From Pantanalinema sp. GBBB05 (lineage in GTDB: Bacteria; Cyanobacteriota; Cyanobacteriia; Leptolyngbyales; Leptolyngbyaceae): a DNA stretch of 64,000 nucleotides. The notes below the pieces were generated by a model that searched no databases, was not told the origin of the DNA, and saw only the letters and a program-made list of their open reading frames with translations. The translations under genes and the position numbers were made by a program. Below, piece by piece: positions 46,744 through 56,900 of the stretch. Location of the stretch: positions 61,720 to 125,719 of the forward strand of contig VRZD01000020.1 in assembly GCA_016743235.1 (NCBI GenBank), read 5' to 3'. The stretch's first letter is position 1. Each line of letters begins with the position of its first letter.

Positions 46744-48870
46744 CTAACGATAACCGTCAGATGACCGATCGCGTCTGGAGTTATCGTAACCCTGCTCCCA
46801 GGTTTCTGAATCGGGTGCTGGTGCGGCAACCTGTGGCTGTTGAATTGCTGCCAGTTGGGCTTCCCATTCCCCAATCGCGGCTTGCACTTCACTAGATAAG
46901 GCACGATTGCTACCAATCTGGTATGCCAAATCCAGGGCTGCCCCTAATTTGCCTTGCTTGGCTAATGCCTTGGCTTGATTCAGAATCGGGCGATCGGTCT
47001 GGATCTGGCTTGTTCGGGTCCAAACCTGAATGGCAGTTTGAGCATCGTTATATAAAATCCGTCCTGGTTGAATTTTAGTGGCGGTTTGAATGGCAGCGGA
47101 TAGTTTGTTCTGTTTTGCTAACGTTCGGGCTTGATCCAAAATTGGCTTATCTTCCAGGGCTTGAATTTGCAGTTTCCATTCGTAAATTGTGGTTTGGGCT
47201 TGTGGGCGTAATGCCCGTCCTAGCGGGATGTTGCTTGCCTGCGCGATCGCGGCTTTTAGGTAAGGTAACGTTCCTGCCTTGGCAAGTTGCCGTGCCAGGG
47301 TTAAATTGGCTTGGTCTTCCCCTTGTTGAATTTCTTTGCGCCACTGGGCAATCAACGTTTGGGCATAAATCCGTTGTGGGCGATTGGGCGCCACTCCTTG
47401 AGCCAGTAGCATCCCCAAATACAAAGCTGGCAACTGCCCTGAACTAGCAACCGCTGTAGCGAGTTGAACTTGCGTTAAATCTTGAGCTTGGGTTTGTAAC
47501 TGGGGAATATAGGTTTGTGCCTGCGCGTAAAATGGTCGATCGACTGTGATCCGTTGGGCGGCGGCTAAGGTACTGAGGTATTGCCAAAGTTGCTGATAAA
47601 TTGGGATCCCAGAGATTAGCTTTGTCGTCGGTTGCTCAGCGACTAATCGTTGTGCCCGTTCAAACCAGATCAGATCACGAATGTCTGGTGGGAGGGGCGC
47701 ATCGAGCGGAATTTTAGGCACGACGGCGATCGCACCAGCCAGATCGTTCTGAGTTAACTGCTGACTCACAGACTTGAGGAGCGCTTGTTGCCACTGGGCT
47801 AAATCCTGCTTTAACTCGGCAGCCGCATAACTGCTAGGCACAATTTGTTTCGCCTGAGCGATCGCGGTCGCTAGCGTGGCACTATCCGTCGGAGCCTGCT
47901 GCACTAGCTCTCTTGCCTGTACCAATTGCTGGTGGGAAAGACGTTCTGTGATAATGCGTTGGCGCAGGCGATTAGTTTGTTGCCGCCAATAGTCACTATC
48001 GGACTGGGCAATCTTCTGGACTTGCTGTTCGGCAGCTTCCCAGTTTTGGGCTTGTAAGGCCGCTTGTAAGGGTGCTTCGATTGCTTTTTGTTGAGTCCGA
48101 CTTTTCTGCCAATCCGCGATCGTCGTTTGAGCCGTTTTATACAAGGGACTATTGGCAGGAATCTGCCGTGCCAAACCAATTGCCCCTTCTAGATTTCCTT
48201 GAGTGGCTCTTTCATGAGCGATGACCATGACCGCTTTCGACCAATCTTTGATCAACGGCTTGGAGCGGGCATACAAAGGGTGGCTAGGTGCCCAGTGCTT
48301 CACCAGGGTTAGCCCACCAACTAGAGAATGCACATTTCCCGATCGGGCAAACTGCTCTGCACAAATCAGTCGATCTAAATCACCAGACATGAAGTTGAGC
48401 CGCTTGCAGTCCGGCAAGGGTGGTAGGGTAGCCAACCAGAGGAAAGCAGCGACCCCGGATCCACCGCAAAATGCTAATAAACTAATCCACACCAACGGCA
48501 TCGCCAGGAACCGCATTCCTCGTGCCATTTGGGTCGCTACCTGACGATGAAGTCTGAGCTTCTGGGTATCCTCGGGAGGTGTGTCAACCGAGGGAACATC
48601 GGCAACGGAGGTTGCTTCCTGAACAGTTGCTACATCGCCCTGGGCAGAGTTGTGGTCAGGACGAACCGTTAGTGTTGGCTCTGGCTCCTGATCCAGCTGG
48701 TCCGGCGCTGTGGATCTATCCAATGCCACCGCACGATCGACAGGCGGCTCTGCTAAATCTGGTGATACACCAGTGGGTGAATTGGCATTCTGATTCGTAG
48801 GTTGGGGAGGAGTTCGAGGCTTTGACATTGCCTGCACCCGAAATGGAACAATCGCCTTTTTCGTTGCCAT
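46744..48870 (-). CDS. TPR-like repeat membrane protein (about 708 aa)
   Basis: A cyanobacterial host protein. The N-terminal 100 residues are polar and Pro/Asp-rich; one membrane span follows (MPLVWISLLAFCGGSGVAAF). The rest is a long array of helical repeats rich in Ala/Gln with recurring WQ/W-K and A.Q.I.W patterns (AQTTIADWQKSRTQQKAIEA, AQTTIYEWKLQIQALEDKPI, AQTAIQVWTRTSQIQTDRPI). Likely a periplasmic or lumenal scaffold. Start is ambiguous: ATG at 48870 or 48828 (MSKPRTPPQP), and a frame to 48951. Function unknown. Confidence 0.7.
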   Translation of the reverse strand: MATKKAIVPFRVQAMSKPRTPPQPTNQNANSPTGVSPDLAEPPVDRAVALDRSTAPDQLDQEPEPTLTVRPDHNSAQGDVATVQEATSVADVPSVDTPPEDTQKLRLHRQVATQMARGMRFLAMPLVWISLLAFCGGSGVAAFLWLATLPPLPDCKRLNFMSGDLDRLICAEQFARSGNVHSLVGGLTLVKHWAPSHPLYARSKPLIKDWSKAVMVIAHERATQGNLEGAIGLARQIPANSPLYKTAQTTIADWQKSRTQQKAIEAPLQAALQAQNWEAAEQQVQKIAQSDSDYWRQQTNRLRQRIITERLSHQQLVQARELVQQAPTDSATLATAIAQAKQIVPSSYAAAELKQDLAQWQQALLKSVSQQLTQNDLAGAIAVVPKIPLDAPLPPDIRDLIWFERAQRLVAEQPTTKLISGIPIYQQLWQYLSTLAAAQRITVDRPFYAQAQTYIPQLQTQAQDLTQVQLATAVASSGQLPALYLGMLLAQGVAPNRPQRIYAQTLIAQWRKEIQQGEDQANLTLARQLAKAGTLPYLKAAIAQASNIPLGRALRPQAQTTIYEWKLQIQALEDKPILDQARTLAKQNKLSAAIQTATKIQPGRILYNDAQTAIQVWTRTSQIQTDRPILNQAKALAKQGKLGAALDLAYQIGSNRALSSEVQAAIGEWEAQLAAIQQPQVAAPAPDSETWEQGYDNSRRDRSSDGYR

Positions 48871-48987
48871 GACTTCAGCACTTGCACAACAGAAAACCCA
48901 ATTAGCCTGCAATGACATTTGGTAGCAGTCTCGGAATGCCGATGTCACCAAGTCAGTCTTAGTTCAGCTTGAGCGGGAGTTTGCCGT

Positions 48988-49152
48988 TCATTGTATAAGC
49001 TGTTGTCTGGTTTGAATAAGATGATTCGGGAAGATTTCAGGTGATGTAGCGATCGATTCAGCAGCAATTAGACCGAAAAAGCCGTAACGCTCACCTATCT
49101 TCTCCTTCCTAATCTCGCCGATTGGCTTGAATTCCCAATTCTTCTCACTCAT
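48988..49152 (-). CDS. Possible 54-aa protein downstream of the Fur gene
   Basis: MSEKNWEFKPIGEIRKEKIG begins in an ATGAGTGA overlap with the end of the Fur-family gene. The short protein has a mixed charged head and an aliphatic middle (YGFFGLIAAESIATSP). The overlap hints at coupling, but no homolog is known. Confidence 0.35.
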   Translation of the reverse strand: MSEKNWEFKPIGEIRKEKIGERYGFFGLIAAESIATSPEIFPNHLIQTRQQLIQ

Positions 49153-49609
49153 TAGCTCCGGTAGCAGCAATGTCAGCATGCCGATACCCGTAAAAGTTAA
49201 TGTGATAGTCCGTAATCTTCACGCCAGTCTGTGCCTCTATTTGCTGGATGATGGTAGCCGGTAGCTCAATATGAACGTCGAGGATCTGCTGAGTATCTAG
49301 ACAGTTGACATGGCTATGTGAATCGCTGATGTTGCCATACAGCCGCCCATCCGATCGCTCAATACACTCAATAATTCCCTGGCTAGAGAGTGCCTCCAAA
49401 TTTTGATAGACTGAGGTATGCCCGATATCTTTGCCTTGGCGATTCAAACGATCGTAGATTTCCCTGGCGGAAAGATGCTCTTGTGCCTGCCAAAGTAATT
49501 CCAAGATGAAGCGACGCTGGCGACTCAGGCGCATCCCTAAGATCTGGCAACGCTCTAAGGCATCATCAAAGGAGCGAATTGGTTTTAAAGTTGCCGCGTC
49601 ATTCTGCAT
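49145..49609 (-). CDS. Fur-family metal-responsive regulator (FurC/PerR-like)
   Basis: A 154-residue repressor. The winged helix is RLSRQRRFILELLWQAQEHL, SAREIYDRLNRQGKDIGHTS and VYQNLEALSSQGIIECIERS; the metal and dimerisation part contains DSHSHVNCLDTQQILDVHIE. The paired CxxC motifs of zinc-stabilised Fur/Zur are absent, which points to the cyanobacterial FurC/PerR type, but I hold that only loosely. It is divergent from the gene at 49835. Confidence 0.8.
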   Translation of the reverse strand: MQNDAATLKPIRSFDDALERCQILGMRLSRQRRFILELLWQAQEHLSAREIYDRLNRQGKDIGHTSVYQNLEALSSQGIIECIERSDGRLYGNISDSHSHVNCLDTQQILDVHIELPATIIQQIEAQTGVKITDYHINFYGYRHADIAATGANE

Positions 49610-49834
49610 AACTACATCCCAGGCTTTGCCATCTGCCCTATACCATTATTCCAGGCTTGACTACCTGGTACATTTTCTGCCTAGTACATTTTTAGCACAG
49701 GCTAAAGCAAACTCGCTACAACTTTAACTTTCATGGATGGCGCGGATTCCCGCACAATAGAGAAGACCTCTGGAGTGAGTTGCGATCGCAATAGAGGATC
49801 AGGTTAGAACCATTAAATACGATTGACTTAGGTT

Positions 49835-50416
49835 ATGTCCTTCCTTCGGTTGTCCTTGCAAGGTTTATTTACGGTAACTCGAGGCTTATTAAGCTTGCTG
49901 GTTATCCTCGGTTGTCTCTGGTTCGTTAGTGCCTCCCCCGCCCTGGCAGGCTTGCATGACGATCGCTATGACGGTGATATTTTTGCGCTCTATGCTGGCA
50001 ATGGCTCATTGGTACCGCCCAAAGTCACATTAGAACAGGCATTGCAGCGCGATCGTCCGGCGCTCTTGGTGCTGTATGTGGATGACAGTAGTGATTGTAA
50101 AGAATATGCCACCGTCATCTCCCAGCTTCAGGCCTTCTATGGTCGGGCAGCAGACCTGATCCCAATTCGGGTAGACTCCATTCCGACTAAAACCAAGTAT
50201 GCCTCAACGGAACCAGGCTACTACTATAAGGGCGTTGTGCCCCAAACGGTATTACTGGATGCCGCTGGCAAAGTGCGGTTGAACGAATCCGGTAAAATCC
50301 CGTTTGAGCGGATTGATGATGTGTTCCGTGAGGTGTTTAACCTATTGCCCCGATCGCAGTCTGTGGAATTGAAACGTCGTCCGGTGAACGAAATTAATAC
50401 CGAACTCGTCCAGTAG
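49835..50416 (+). CDS. Thylakoid membrane photosystem I accumulation factor (thioredoxin-like)
   Basis: A 193-residue exported protein: a signal or anchor (LLSLLVILGCLWFVSASPAL ending in ALAG) then the conserved DDRYDGDIFALYAGNGSLVP, ALLVLYVDDSSDCKEYATVI and GVVPQTVLLDAAGKV. This is a cyanobacteria/plant thioredoxin-fold family required for normal PSI levels, without a CxxC redox pair (one Cys in DCKEY). It supports a photosynthetic host. Confidence 0.75.
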   Translation: MSFLRLSLQGLFTVTRGLLSLLVILGCLWFVSASPALAGLHDDRYDGDIFALYAGNGSLVPPKVTLEQALQRDRPALLVLYVDDSSDCKEYATVISQLQAFYGRAADLIPIRVDSIPTKTKYASTEPGYYYKGVVPQTVLLDAAGKVRLNESGKIPFERIDDVFREVFNLLPRSQSVELKRRPVNEINTELVQ

Positions 50417-50542
50417 TGTTCCAGGTTACGCCTCTGGGGACGGCAAGCCTCTAAAGTTCTGTCAGGTTCTCTCTTGACGGCTTCTGGGGGCGTCAGGCTA
50501 GAGTACAAACAACTAGACGTGCCGAAACCAGAGGATAGCTGG

Positions 50543-51154
50543 ATGTCAAAGGTTTACAGCACCGAGGAGTTAATTCAAATTCTGGCAGATGAACGCCGAG
50601 CTTGCATGAGTGGGCAGCGGTTAAACCTGGCTGTCAGTCCTTCTGGAATTAGTCCATTTATTGATCAATTTCTTCAACCTGAAGGCATTCAGAAATTTGC
50701 TGCCTATAGTGACTTTCGGGCAACTATCCATCAATACCAACAAACTCATCAGGTCTCGGGGATTATTTGGCAGACGATCTCGATCAAGGGTTATCACTTG
50801 CGCTATCCCAAAGTGGATGATCAATTGATCGCCCTGCCAGATGATCTCGACACGCTTAAAGCGGCTAAACCGGACATTTTAGAGTTCTGGCGACAGGTGA
50901 CGGTGGGGATGGATCTCTATCTCAGCTTAAAGGCGGGTAAGTTTTATCAACCGATTGAACCAGCAGATGTCGATCGCATTGCCCAACGTACCGAATGGGC
51001 AAGCCTCTGCCAGCAAGGAAAATCCACCTGTCTGGAAGTGATCCTGCAATTAGGCTGGGGGCAACCCGAGGCGGCCACCTACCGTCGGGGATTTCCTGAT
51101 TCCGGCAGTGAATCGATTCATGCTGTATATCCTGGTAAACAACCCTTGTGTTAA
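50543..51154 (+). CDS. Cyanobacterial hypothetical protein (203 aa)
   Basis: From MSKVYSTEELIQILADERRA, preceded by GAGGA. Segments such as YHLRYPKVDDQLIALPDDL and RTEWASLCQQGKSTCLEVIL carry two Cys but no known motif. A longer frame starts at 50474. It ends 1 bp before the stop of the convergent lipoprotein gene. Confidence 0.6.
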   Translation: MSKVYSTEELIQILADERRACMSGQRLNLAVSPSGISPFIDQFLQPEGIQKFAAYSDFRATIHQYQQTHQVSGIIWQTISIKGYHLRYPKVDDQLIALPDDLDTLKAAKPDILEFWRQVTVGMDLYLSLKAGKFYQPIEPADVDRIAQRTEWASLCQQGKSTCLEVILQLGWGQPEAATYRRGFPDSGSESIHAVYPGKQPLC

Positions 51155-51155
51155 T

Positions 51156-51569
51156 TTACGGATTGCACTTGACCGTTGTATTTAACTGTACCAAGGCAGC
51201 ATCTAGGGCAGCAACCTCATCTTTAATGGATGCACTTGCCTGAGCCAAGGTGGCTTGATCAGGGATTTTCTTGACCGCTTCTTCTAGCTCTTTCCGGGTT
51301 CTGCGTAAATCATCAAGTTTGGCTTCTTGTACTGCTTGAGCTGACTGTTTCACCGCTTCATAGCGATCGTCAACGTCTTTACGAGCCTGTTTCAGCTCTT
51401 TGACTGTACTGTTCGGTCCCGGACTACGCAATGTGGCGACGGCAGTTTTCAGTCCAGCTAAGTCCTGACATAGGTCAGCTTGCCTCGCGGCAGTATCGGA
51501 AGCACTATTACCACAACCTGTCACTGCAACTAGCAACGATACAGCTGCCAATACCATGGGGGGTTTCAT
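51156..51569 (-). CDS. Lipoprotein with coiled coil (137 aa)
   Basis: MKPPMVLAAVSLLVAVTGCG is a lipoprotein signal peptide (lipobox VTGC). After it comes a helical region (ELKQARKDVDDRYEAVKQSA) that should form a coiled coil. The start is the ATG preceded by AGGAGA. Function unknown. Confidence 0.7.
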   Translation of the reverse strand: MKPPMVLAAVSLLVAVTGCGNSASDTAARQADLCQDLAGLKTAVATLRSPGPNSTVKELKQARKDVDDRYEAVKQSAQAVQEAKLDDLRRTRKELEEAVKKIPDQATLAQASASIKDEVAALDAALVQLNTTVKCNP

Positions 51570-51628
51570 AACAATCTCCTGTATCACCAAACACCAGAGT
51601 ATGGCAATGATGTTGAACTAGGCAAATG

Positions 51629-52024
51629 TTAATTTGATTTACCGTCGCTCCCGAGATATTCGCGGTAACTACAAATTTGCTCTCCTTGTACATCGAAGGA
51701 CACGGCAATTCGATTTTTGTAGGGTTGTCCCCACATAGTTCCTTCGTCCCGAAACTCGAAGACAACAGTCGTATCATTACTGGTAATGCGATCGAGCGTC
51801 AGCGTCAGCCCTGGTTTGAACACTTCATTGACATATTGAAAAAACTCACTGGCCCGGTCTTTGCCAACATTTAAGCCATGATATTCTCCGATCGGAAACC
51901 AGAAGGTGAAGTCATCGGTCAGCATCGCTAAAAATTCTTGCCAGTCCCCTGTTGCCAGTCCCTGTTGAAAATGCTTAAAGGCTTGTTGACCAACCTGTAA
52001 TGTGTGCTGAAATTGCTCCGACAT
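51629..52024 (-). CDS. SnoaL/NTF2-like protein
   Basis: A 131-residue NTF2-fold protein: FQQGLATGDWQEFLAMLTDD, FTFWFPIGEYHGLNVGKDRA, ITSNDTTVVFEFRDEGTMWG and NRIAVSFDVQGEQICSYREY are the usual segments of the SnoaL/ketosteroid-isomerase superfamily. The ligand is unknown. Start chosen at MSEQFQHTLQ (52024). Confidence 0.75.
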   Translation of the reverse strand: MSEQFQHTLQVGQQAFKHFQQGLATGDWQEFLAMLTDDFTFWFPIGEYHGLNVGKDRASEFFQYVNEVFKPGLTLTLDRITSNDTTVVFEFRDEGTMWGQPYKNRIAVSFDVQGEQICSYREYLGSDGKSN

Positions 52025-52056
52025 AGAGGGGGATACCATGAAGTGATGATTTAGAG

Positions 52057-52551
52057 TCAGGCTGTACGTGGTAGCTCAGGATTCTGCACAATGAGTACGG
52101 AACAAGGAGCATGATGAGCGACATGATTACTGACACTACTGAGTAATAATTCTTGCAAGCCGCTATAGCCGCGCCGACCAATGATGACCAGGTGAGCGCC
52201 CCAAATTCGTGCTAGTTCACAAATCGCTTGTCCTGGTTCCCCCAGAGATTGGGTAAATTCAGTGGATACTCCTGCTGCGATCGCTTGATCTGCCCGAGCT
52301 TTTAGAAATTCGATCCCCTGTTTCTCTAAGATTTCCCATTGTTGCAGATGGACTCGAATGGCTTCAGACTGCAAGCCTGGGTAAGAGGGATCGGCGGGAA
52401 ATACTGGACTGGGGTACTCTTGACTGAACGGGGATAAAACATGGATCAGCATGAGATTGGCATTGGTCGCCTTTGCCAACGTAATGGCTTCATCAAATGC
52501 TTGCTGGCTGATTTCAGATTGATCGATCGCAACAAGAATTTTTTGAAACAT
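52057..52551 (-). CDS. Universal stress protein (UspA family)
   Basis: A 164-residue UspA domain: ILVAIDQSEISQQAFDEAIT at the N terminus and HLVIIGRRGYSGLQELLLSS with APCSVLIVQ at the C terminus. The nucleotide-binding GxxG is present (GRRG), but the following GS pair is SS, so ATP binding may be altered. Confidence 0.9.
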   Translation of the reverse strand: MFQKILVAIDQSEISQQAFDEAITLAKATNANLMLIHVLSPFSQEYPSPVFPADPSYPGLQSEAIRVHLQQWEILEKQGIEFLKARADQAIAAGVSTEFTQSLGEPGQAICELARIWGAHLVIIGRRGYSGLQELLLSSVSNHVAHHAPCSVLIVQNPELPRTA

Positions 52552-52759
52552 GCCAACCTGATCCTTTGTTAGCTGCTGCCAGATGTGCTCATCATATCAA
52601 ATCCTTAGACTGGAAGTGACATGAATCAAGTAGGGTGATGCCAACCTGTCATGTTAAGGAAGGTTTTCACCACCCTGAGCCGATCGCGCTAGCAAATCGC
52701 TAACTCAAAACCCCTACATTATCAAAAAGCGAGTTACAGGATGCTACTGGAGTTAAATT

Positions 52760-52999
52760 TTACGACCAATCGTAAACGATTTCGCCACGATCGATCTTTG
52801 CTCGAATTAATTCTCGGACTAAATCCAGTTCTTCAATTAACACCTTGCCATCAGCCGCAATCGTCGCTTTGATAGTTGTCATTTCGTTAGAAGTAATCAC
52901 CCCATCGGCTACGGCGCGATCGATCATGACTTTTAACTTTGCTAATTCTTGTTGTTCTGCGAGCGTGAGGGGTTTAGCATTGCAGCGTTCAACTTGCAT
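52760..52999 (-). CDS. Small hypothetical protein (79 aa)
   Basis: MQVERCNAKPLTLAEQQELA then helices with KVMIDRAVADGVITSNEMTT and an acidic C terminus ending YDWS. The pattern DGVITSNEM-IKA-I-ADGKV recalls TerB-like or EF-hand-like helical pairs, but weakly. Function unknown. Confidence 0.6.
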   Translation of the reverse strand: MQVERCNAKPLTLAEQQELAKLKVMIDRAVADGVITSNEMTTIKATIAADGKVLIEELDLVRELIRAKIDRGEIVYDWS

Positions 53000-53130
53000 A
53001 AAAGCCTCCGGCTATCAGCTTGAGCTGACAATAATTATGAATAGGCGCTACAGGTCGATCTGATGTCCACTGCTACTATAGTTCTACAAAAATAGAAAAA
53101 AGGCTGCTTTTACACTGAATTTAACTGGCG

Positions 53131-53952
53131 TTAACAAATTGTCATTTGTGTGACTAAGGCAGAGATAGACTCAAGTAATTCGGAATTGGCAGCGATCAAG
53201 CCAGGTTGGTGTTGAAGGAGTGTATGTACTATTGTTCCTAGATTCGCATTCCCTTTACGGGCACCTAACCCATTAATGGAACACTCAATCTGTCGTGCCC
53301 CTGCCTGCACCGCCGCGATCGAGTTGTCTACCGCAAAACCAAGATCATCATGGCAATGTACCGCAACCACTACTTGATCAATAGTCGGAATGCGGTGAAT
53401 GACCTGGGTAATCAAATTGGCAAAGGTTGCTGGAGTAGCAATTCCCAGACTATCTGGAATATTGATTGTGGTCGCTCCTGCCGCGATCGCCACCTCAATA
53501 GCTCGACATAAAAAATCTGGATGGCTGCGAGTGGCATCAAAGGCACTCCACTCCACATCTTCACAGTAGTTTCTGGCTAATGTCACACTAGTTTTGATTA
53601 ACTCTAATATCTGTTGTTGCTGCGATACTTTAGGCAAATGTACTGCCGTATAGGTGTGAATTCGCGCTCTACTCGCCGATCGTAGAGCGGCTGCCGTGCG
53701 CTCAATTTCGTTAGGGCTAGCTCCACTTAATCCACAAACGATCGCCCGACGCATGACTTGAGACACCTGCACTATTGCCTCAAAATCTTGAGCGGAGGCT
53801 GCTGGATGGCTGACTTCAATCACGTCCACACCCATCTGTTCTAGTAATTGAGCTAACTCTAGTTTCTGGGTGACTGTTAGTTTCACACCAGGTATGAGTT
53901 CGCCATCTCGCATGGTGGTATCAAACAGAATAATCGGTTTAGTTGGTAGCAT
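53131..53952 (-). CDS. LeuA-like aldolase without the regulatory domain
   Basis: A 273-residue HMGL-type TIM barrel: LFDTTMRDGELIPGVKLTVT (metal and acetyl-CoA site DTTxRDG), VIEVSHPA, TINIPDSLGIATPATF, VAVHCHDDLGFAVDNSIAA (HxH metal ligands) and ECSINGLGARKGNANL. It resembles 2-isopropylmalate/homocitrate synthases but ends after the barrel, lacking the leucine-binding domain. The ATG at 53952 lies 14 bp inside the end of the kinase gene. It may use a different substrate or be unregulated. Confidence 0.8.
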   Translation of the reverse strand: MLPTKPIILFDTTMRDGELIPGVKLTVTQKLELAQLLEQMGVDVIEVSHPAASAQDFEAIVQVSQVMRRAIVCGLSGASPNEIERTAAALRSASRARIHTYTAVHLPKVSQQQQILELIKTSVTLARNYCEDVEWSAFDATRSHPDFLCRAIEVAIAAGATTINIPDSLGIATPATFANLITQVIHRIPTIDQVVVAVHCHDDLGFAVDNSIAAVQAGARQIECSINGLGARKGNANLGTIVHTLLQHQPGLIAANSELLESISALVTQMTIC

Positions 53953-56900
53953 CGCTAGCAGAGGCAGTTTGAATGGGTAATTCAACGGTGAAACAGGTGC
54001 GATTAGAATTACTTTCGACGCGAATTGTTCCCCCTAAATGCTCGGCTAATTTTTGTACTAATGCCAGCCCTAACCCTGTACCACCTTGCTTCCAGCGATC
54101 GGCGCCAGGAACACGATAAAATTTATCAAACAAACGGGGTAACTCACTACCTGGAATTTCTACGCCTGAATTACACACAATAAGCTGCACAATCCCGCTA
54201 GAGGCAAGCCCTTCTGCTCTGGCCACTTCTGTATTATACGAATGCGGTCTGACCTGAATGGTTAGGGTAATGTGTTCACCAGGAGGGGTGTATTTGCAGG
54301 CATTATTGAGCAATTCTGCCAAGATCCGGTGGAGGCAAGCAGAGTCAGAAACTAGGGTCGGTAAGTTTTTAGGTAGATTTACCTGTAACGTTTGCTCACG
54401 ATTTTGGGTGCGTTCCTGAAAGGGTTCAATCATTTCCACAACCCAAGTTTGCAGCGGAATCGCTTCTAGTTCTAACACCTTAGTGCCAGACGCTAATCGT
54501 TGTAAATCCAGCAGATCATTGATTAAATCGGCTTCTCGAATACACTCAGATTGTAGAATTTCCAGATAGCGATCGTACCGATCTGGGGTTGCTGCCAGCT
54601 TTAGCATGTGAATTGCCATTTTCATATTTGCGATCGGCGTTCGCAATTCATGGGAAACGGTGCTGAGAAAATCATCTTTGAGATGATTGAGTTCCTCTAA
54701 GGCTTGTACCTGAATTTGAGCCGCTTGATATAAGCGGGCTTGCCGAATGGCGATCGCGCATTGGTTAGCGACCTGTAGCACTAGCCGAATTTCCGATTCA
54801 CTAAAACTCGCGGCTTGCTGCCGGAATAGTTGTAAATTACCTAACATCCCTTGATCATCAATAATCGGACACGCCAGAATCGCTTGGGGATCTTCAACTT
54901 TAGCGGATGGAACAACGGCACAAAATTGCAGGCTTTGACCTGCCAGCAATTGCGGATAAATGGCAGCAAAATTAATGGTCTGATTGAGTTCAGCCTGAGT
55001 CGCCGTTGTGCCAGTTGTTAACCCATGTGAGATGACGATGGTTTGGTCAGGATTCAGCAGGACCATGTCACACCGATCGATTTTTAGACTCTCTACCAGT
55101 TCCTGTACGACTGTTTGCAGAATTTGCGATTCATCTAAACTGTCTCGTACTTTGTCAGTAATCCGCTTCAACGTCGCTTCATAAGTCAAAGCCTGTTGTA
55201 ATTGGGTGGTCCGTTCTGCTACCTGGGCTTCCAAAATCGAATTTAATCGCTGTTCATGTTGATACAGGTTTGATTGTTGAATTGCGATCGCGACTTGAGT
55301 GGCAAGTTGTCGTAGTAAGTCCGCTTCCCAGGACTGCCATTGGCGGCTGGAGCGACATTGATGCGCAATTAATAGTCCCCATAAATCCTCTCCTTGCAAA
55401 ATCGGTACTACCAGCTTCGATCTCACTGCTAGCTGTCTGAGTACCTCCACCAAACACGGTGACATGTCGTCGGTTTCCACATCAACGACGATGCGGCTGG
55501 AGCCTTGCCGATAGAACTGATAGCATTCCAGCGGAAACATTTCCTCGGGTAATGACTGATCGAGCACCCTCGAATAGCCTGGATGGGCGGCTTCACTAAT
55601 CACTTGACCAGTCCCATTGCAAATCTCATAAATTAATACTCGGTCTGCTTGAAGTAATTGCCGCACTTCTTGCACCGTTGTATTCAAAATGTCTTCCAGA
55701 TTTAGCGATCGCCGCATGCGTTGGGCAATTGTTGCGAGCAATCGTTCTCGTTCTGCCTGTTGTCGTAAAATTTCTTCTGCTTGTTTGCGTTCAGTAATAT
55801 CCTGAGCTACTCCAACAATGCGATAAATCACTCCTGCCGCATTGCGCACTGGAAAGGCGCGATCCCAAATCCACCGCTCGCTGCCATCAGGTTGAATCAC
55901 GCGGTACTCTTCATTGTAATCTCCCTGAATTTGCCGAGGAAAGGCTGCCAAAATCCGGGCGCGATCGTCGGGATGAATTGACTCGACGAATGATTGAGGA
56001 AACTGGTATAAACTTTCACAACTGCGCCCCCACACGACTTCATAGGCACGACTGACATAAAGTAGTTGCTGTTTATCCACGGAACTCATCCAGAACACTT
56101 CCCGAATGTTTTCTGCCATTTGCCGAAACCGTTCTTCACTCTCCCGAAGGGCGGCTTCCGCTTGCAATCGCTCGGCAATTTCAGCTGCCAACTCGCTATT
56201 CATGTACCGTAAAGCCTGTGTACGCTCTTGCACCCGCTGTTCTAAGGTTTCGTTGGCGTGTTGAATTTCCAAGAATTTTTGTTTCAACACTACTGCCATG
56301 GCGCGAAAATTATGGATCAACGCTGCTAGTTCTGTAATTCGGCTATCGGTCCAGGGGATTGGCTCTTGTTCTAACAGCTTATGGGGCAAATTTGTGGTGA
56401 CGATCGCTAATTGAGCGATCGGGTTAACAATTTTGCGGCTGACCAAGCTGGCTAGAACTAGTGCTAACCCACAGATCAGCAGCAGTAACGCAATGTTTTG
56501 CGTGTGAACCTGCTCAATATGCTGAACATAAGGGGCAGCGGAAATTTCGACAATGACTGTCCAGCCTGTTTGTTGATCTAGGGCTTCTTTAATAAAGAAA
56601 GAGTTATCCCAGCGCACCATCACTAAACGGCTACCTTGGGTTGGTAACCAGTGGTATACCCCGGAGGCTAACGGATGAATTTCGCCGGACTGGCGACGAT
56701 CGAAATGGGGTTGTGCCACCCAATTGTTCTGAGTGCTGGTAATTACAGTCCGTTGCCGATCTAGTAGGGTAATCCCTAAGGGTTGTTCCTGAAAGTTGGC
56801 TTTCAGAATGGTGTTAAGACCACTGAGATCAAGTTCAGCCAGTACGGCGCCAGCAAAAGTTTGACCTCGAAAAATGGGTACGCCTAAGACCGCGATTGAC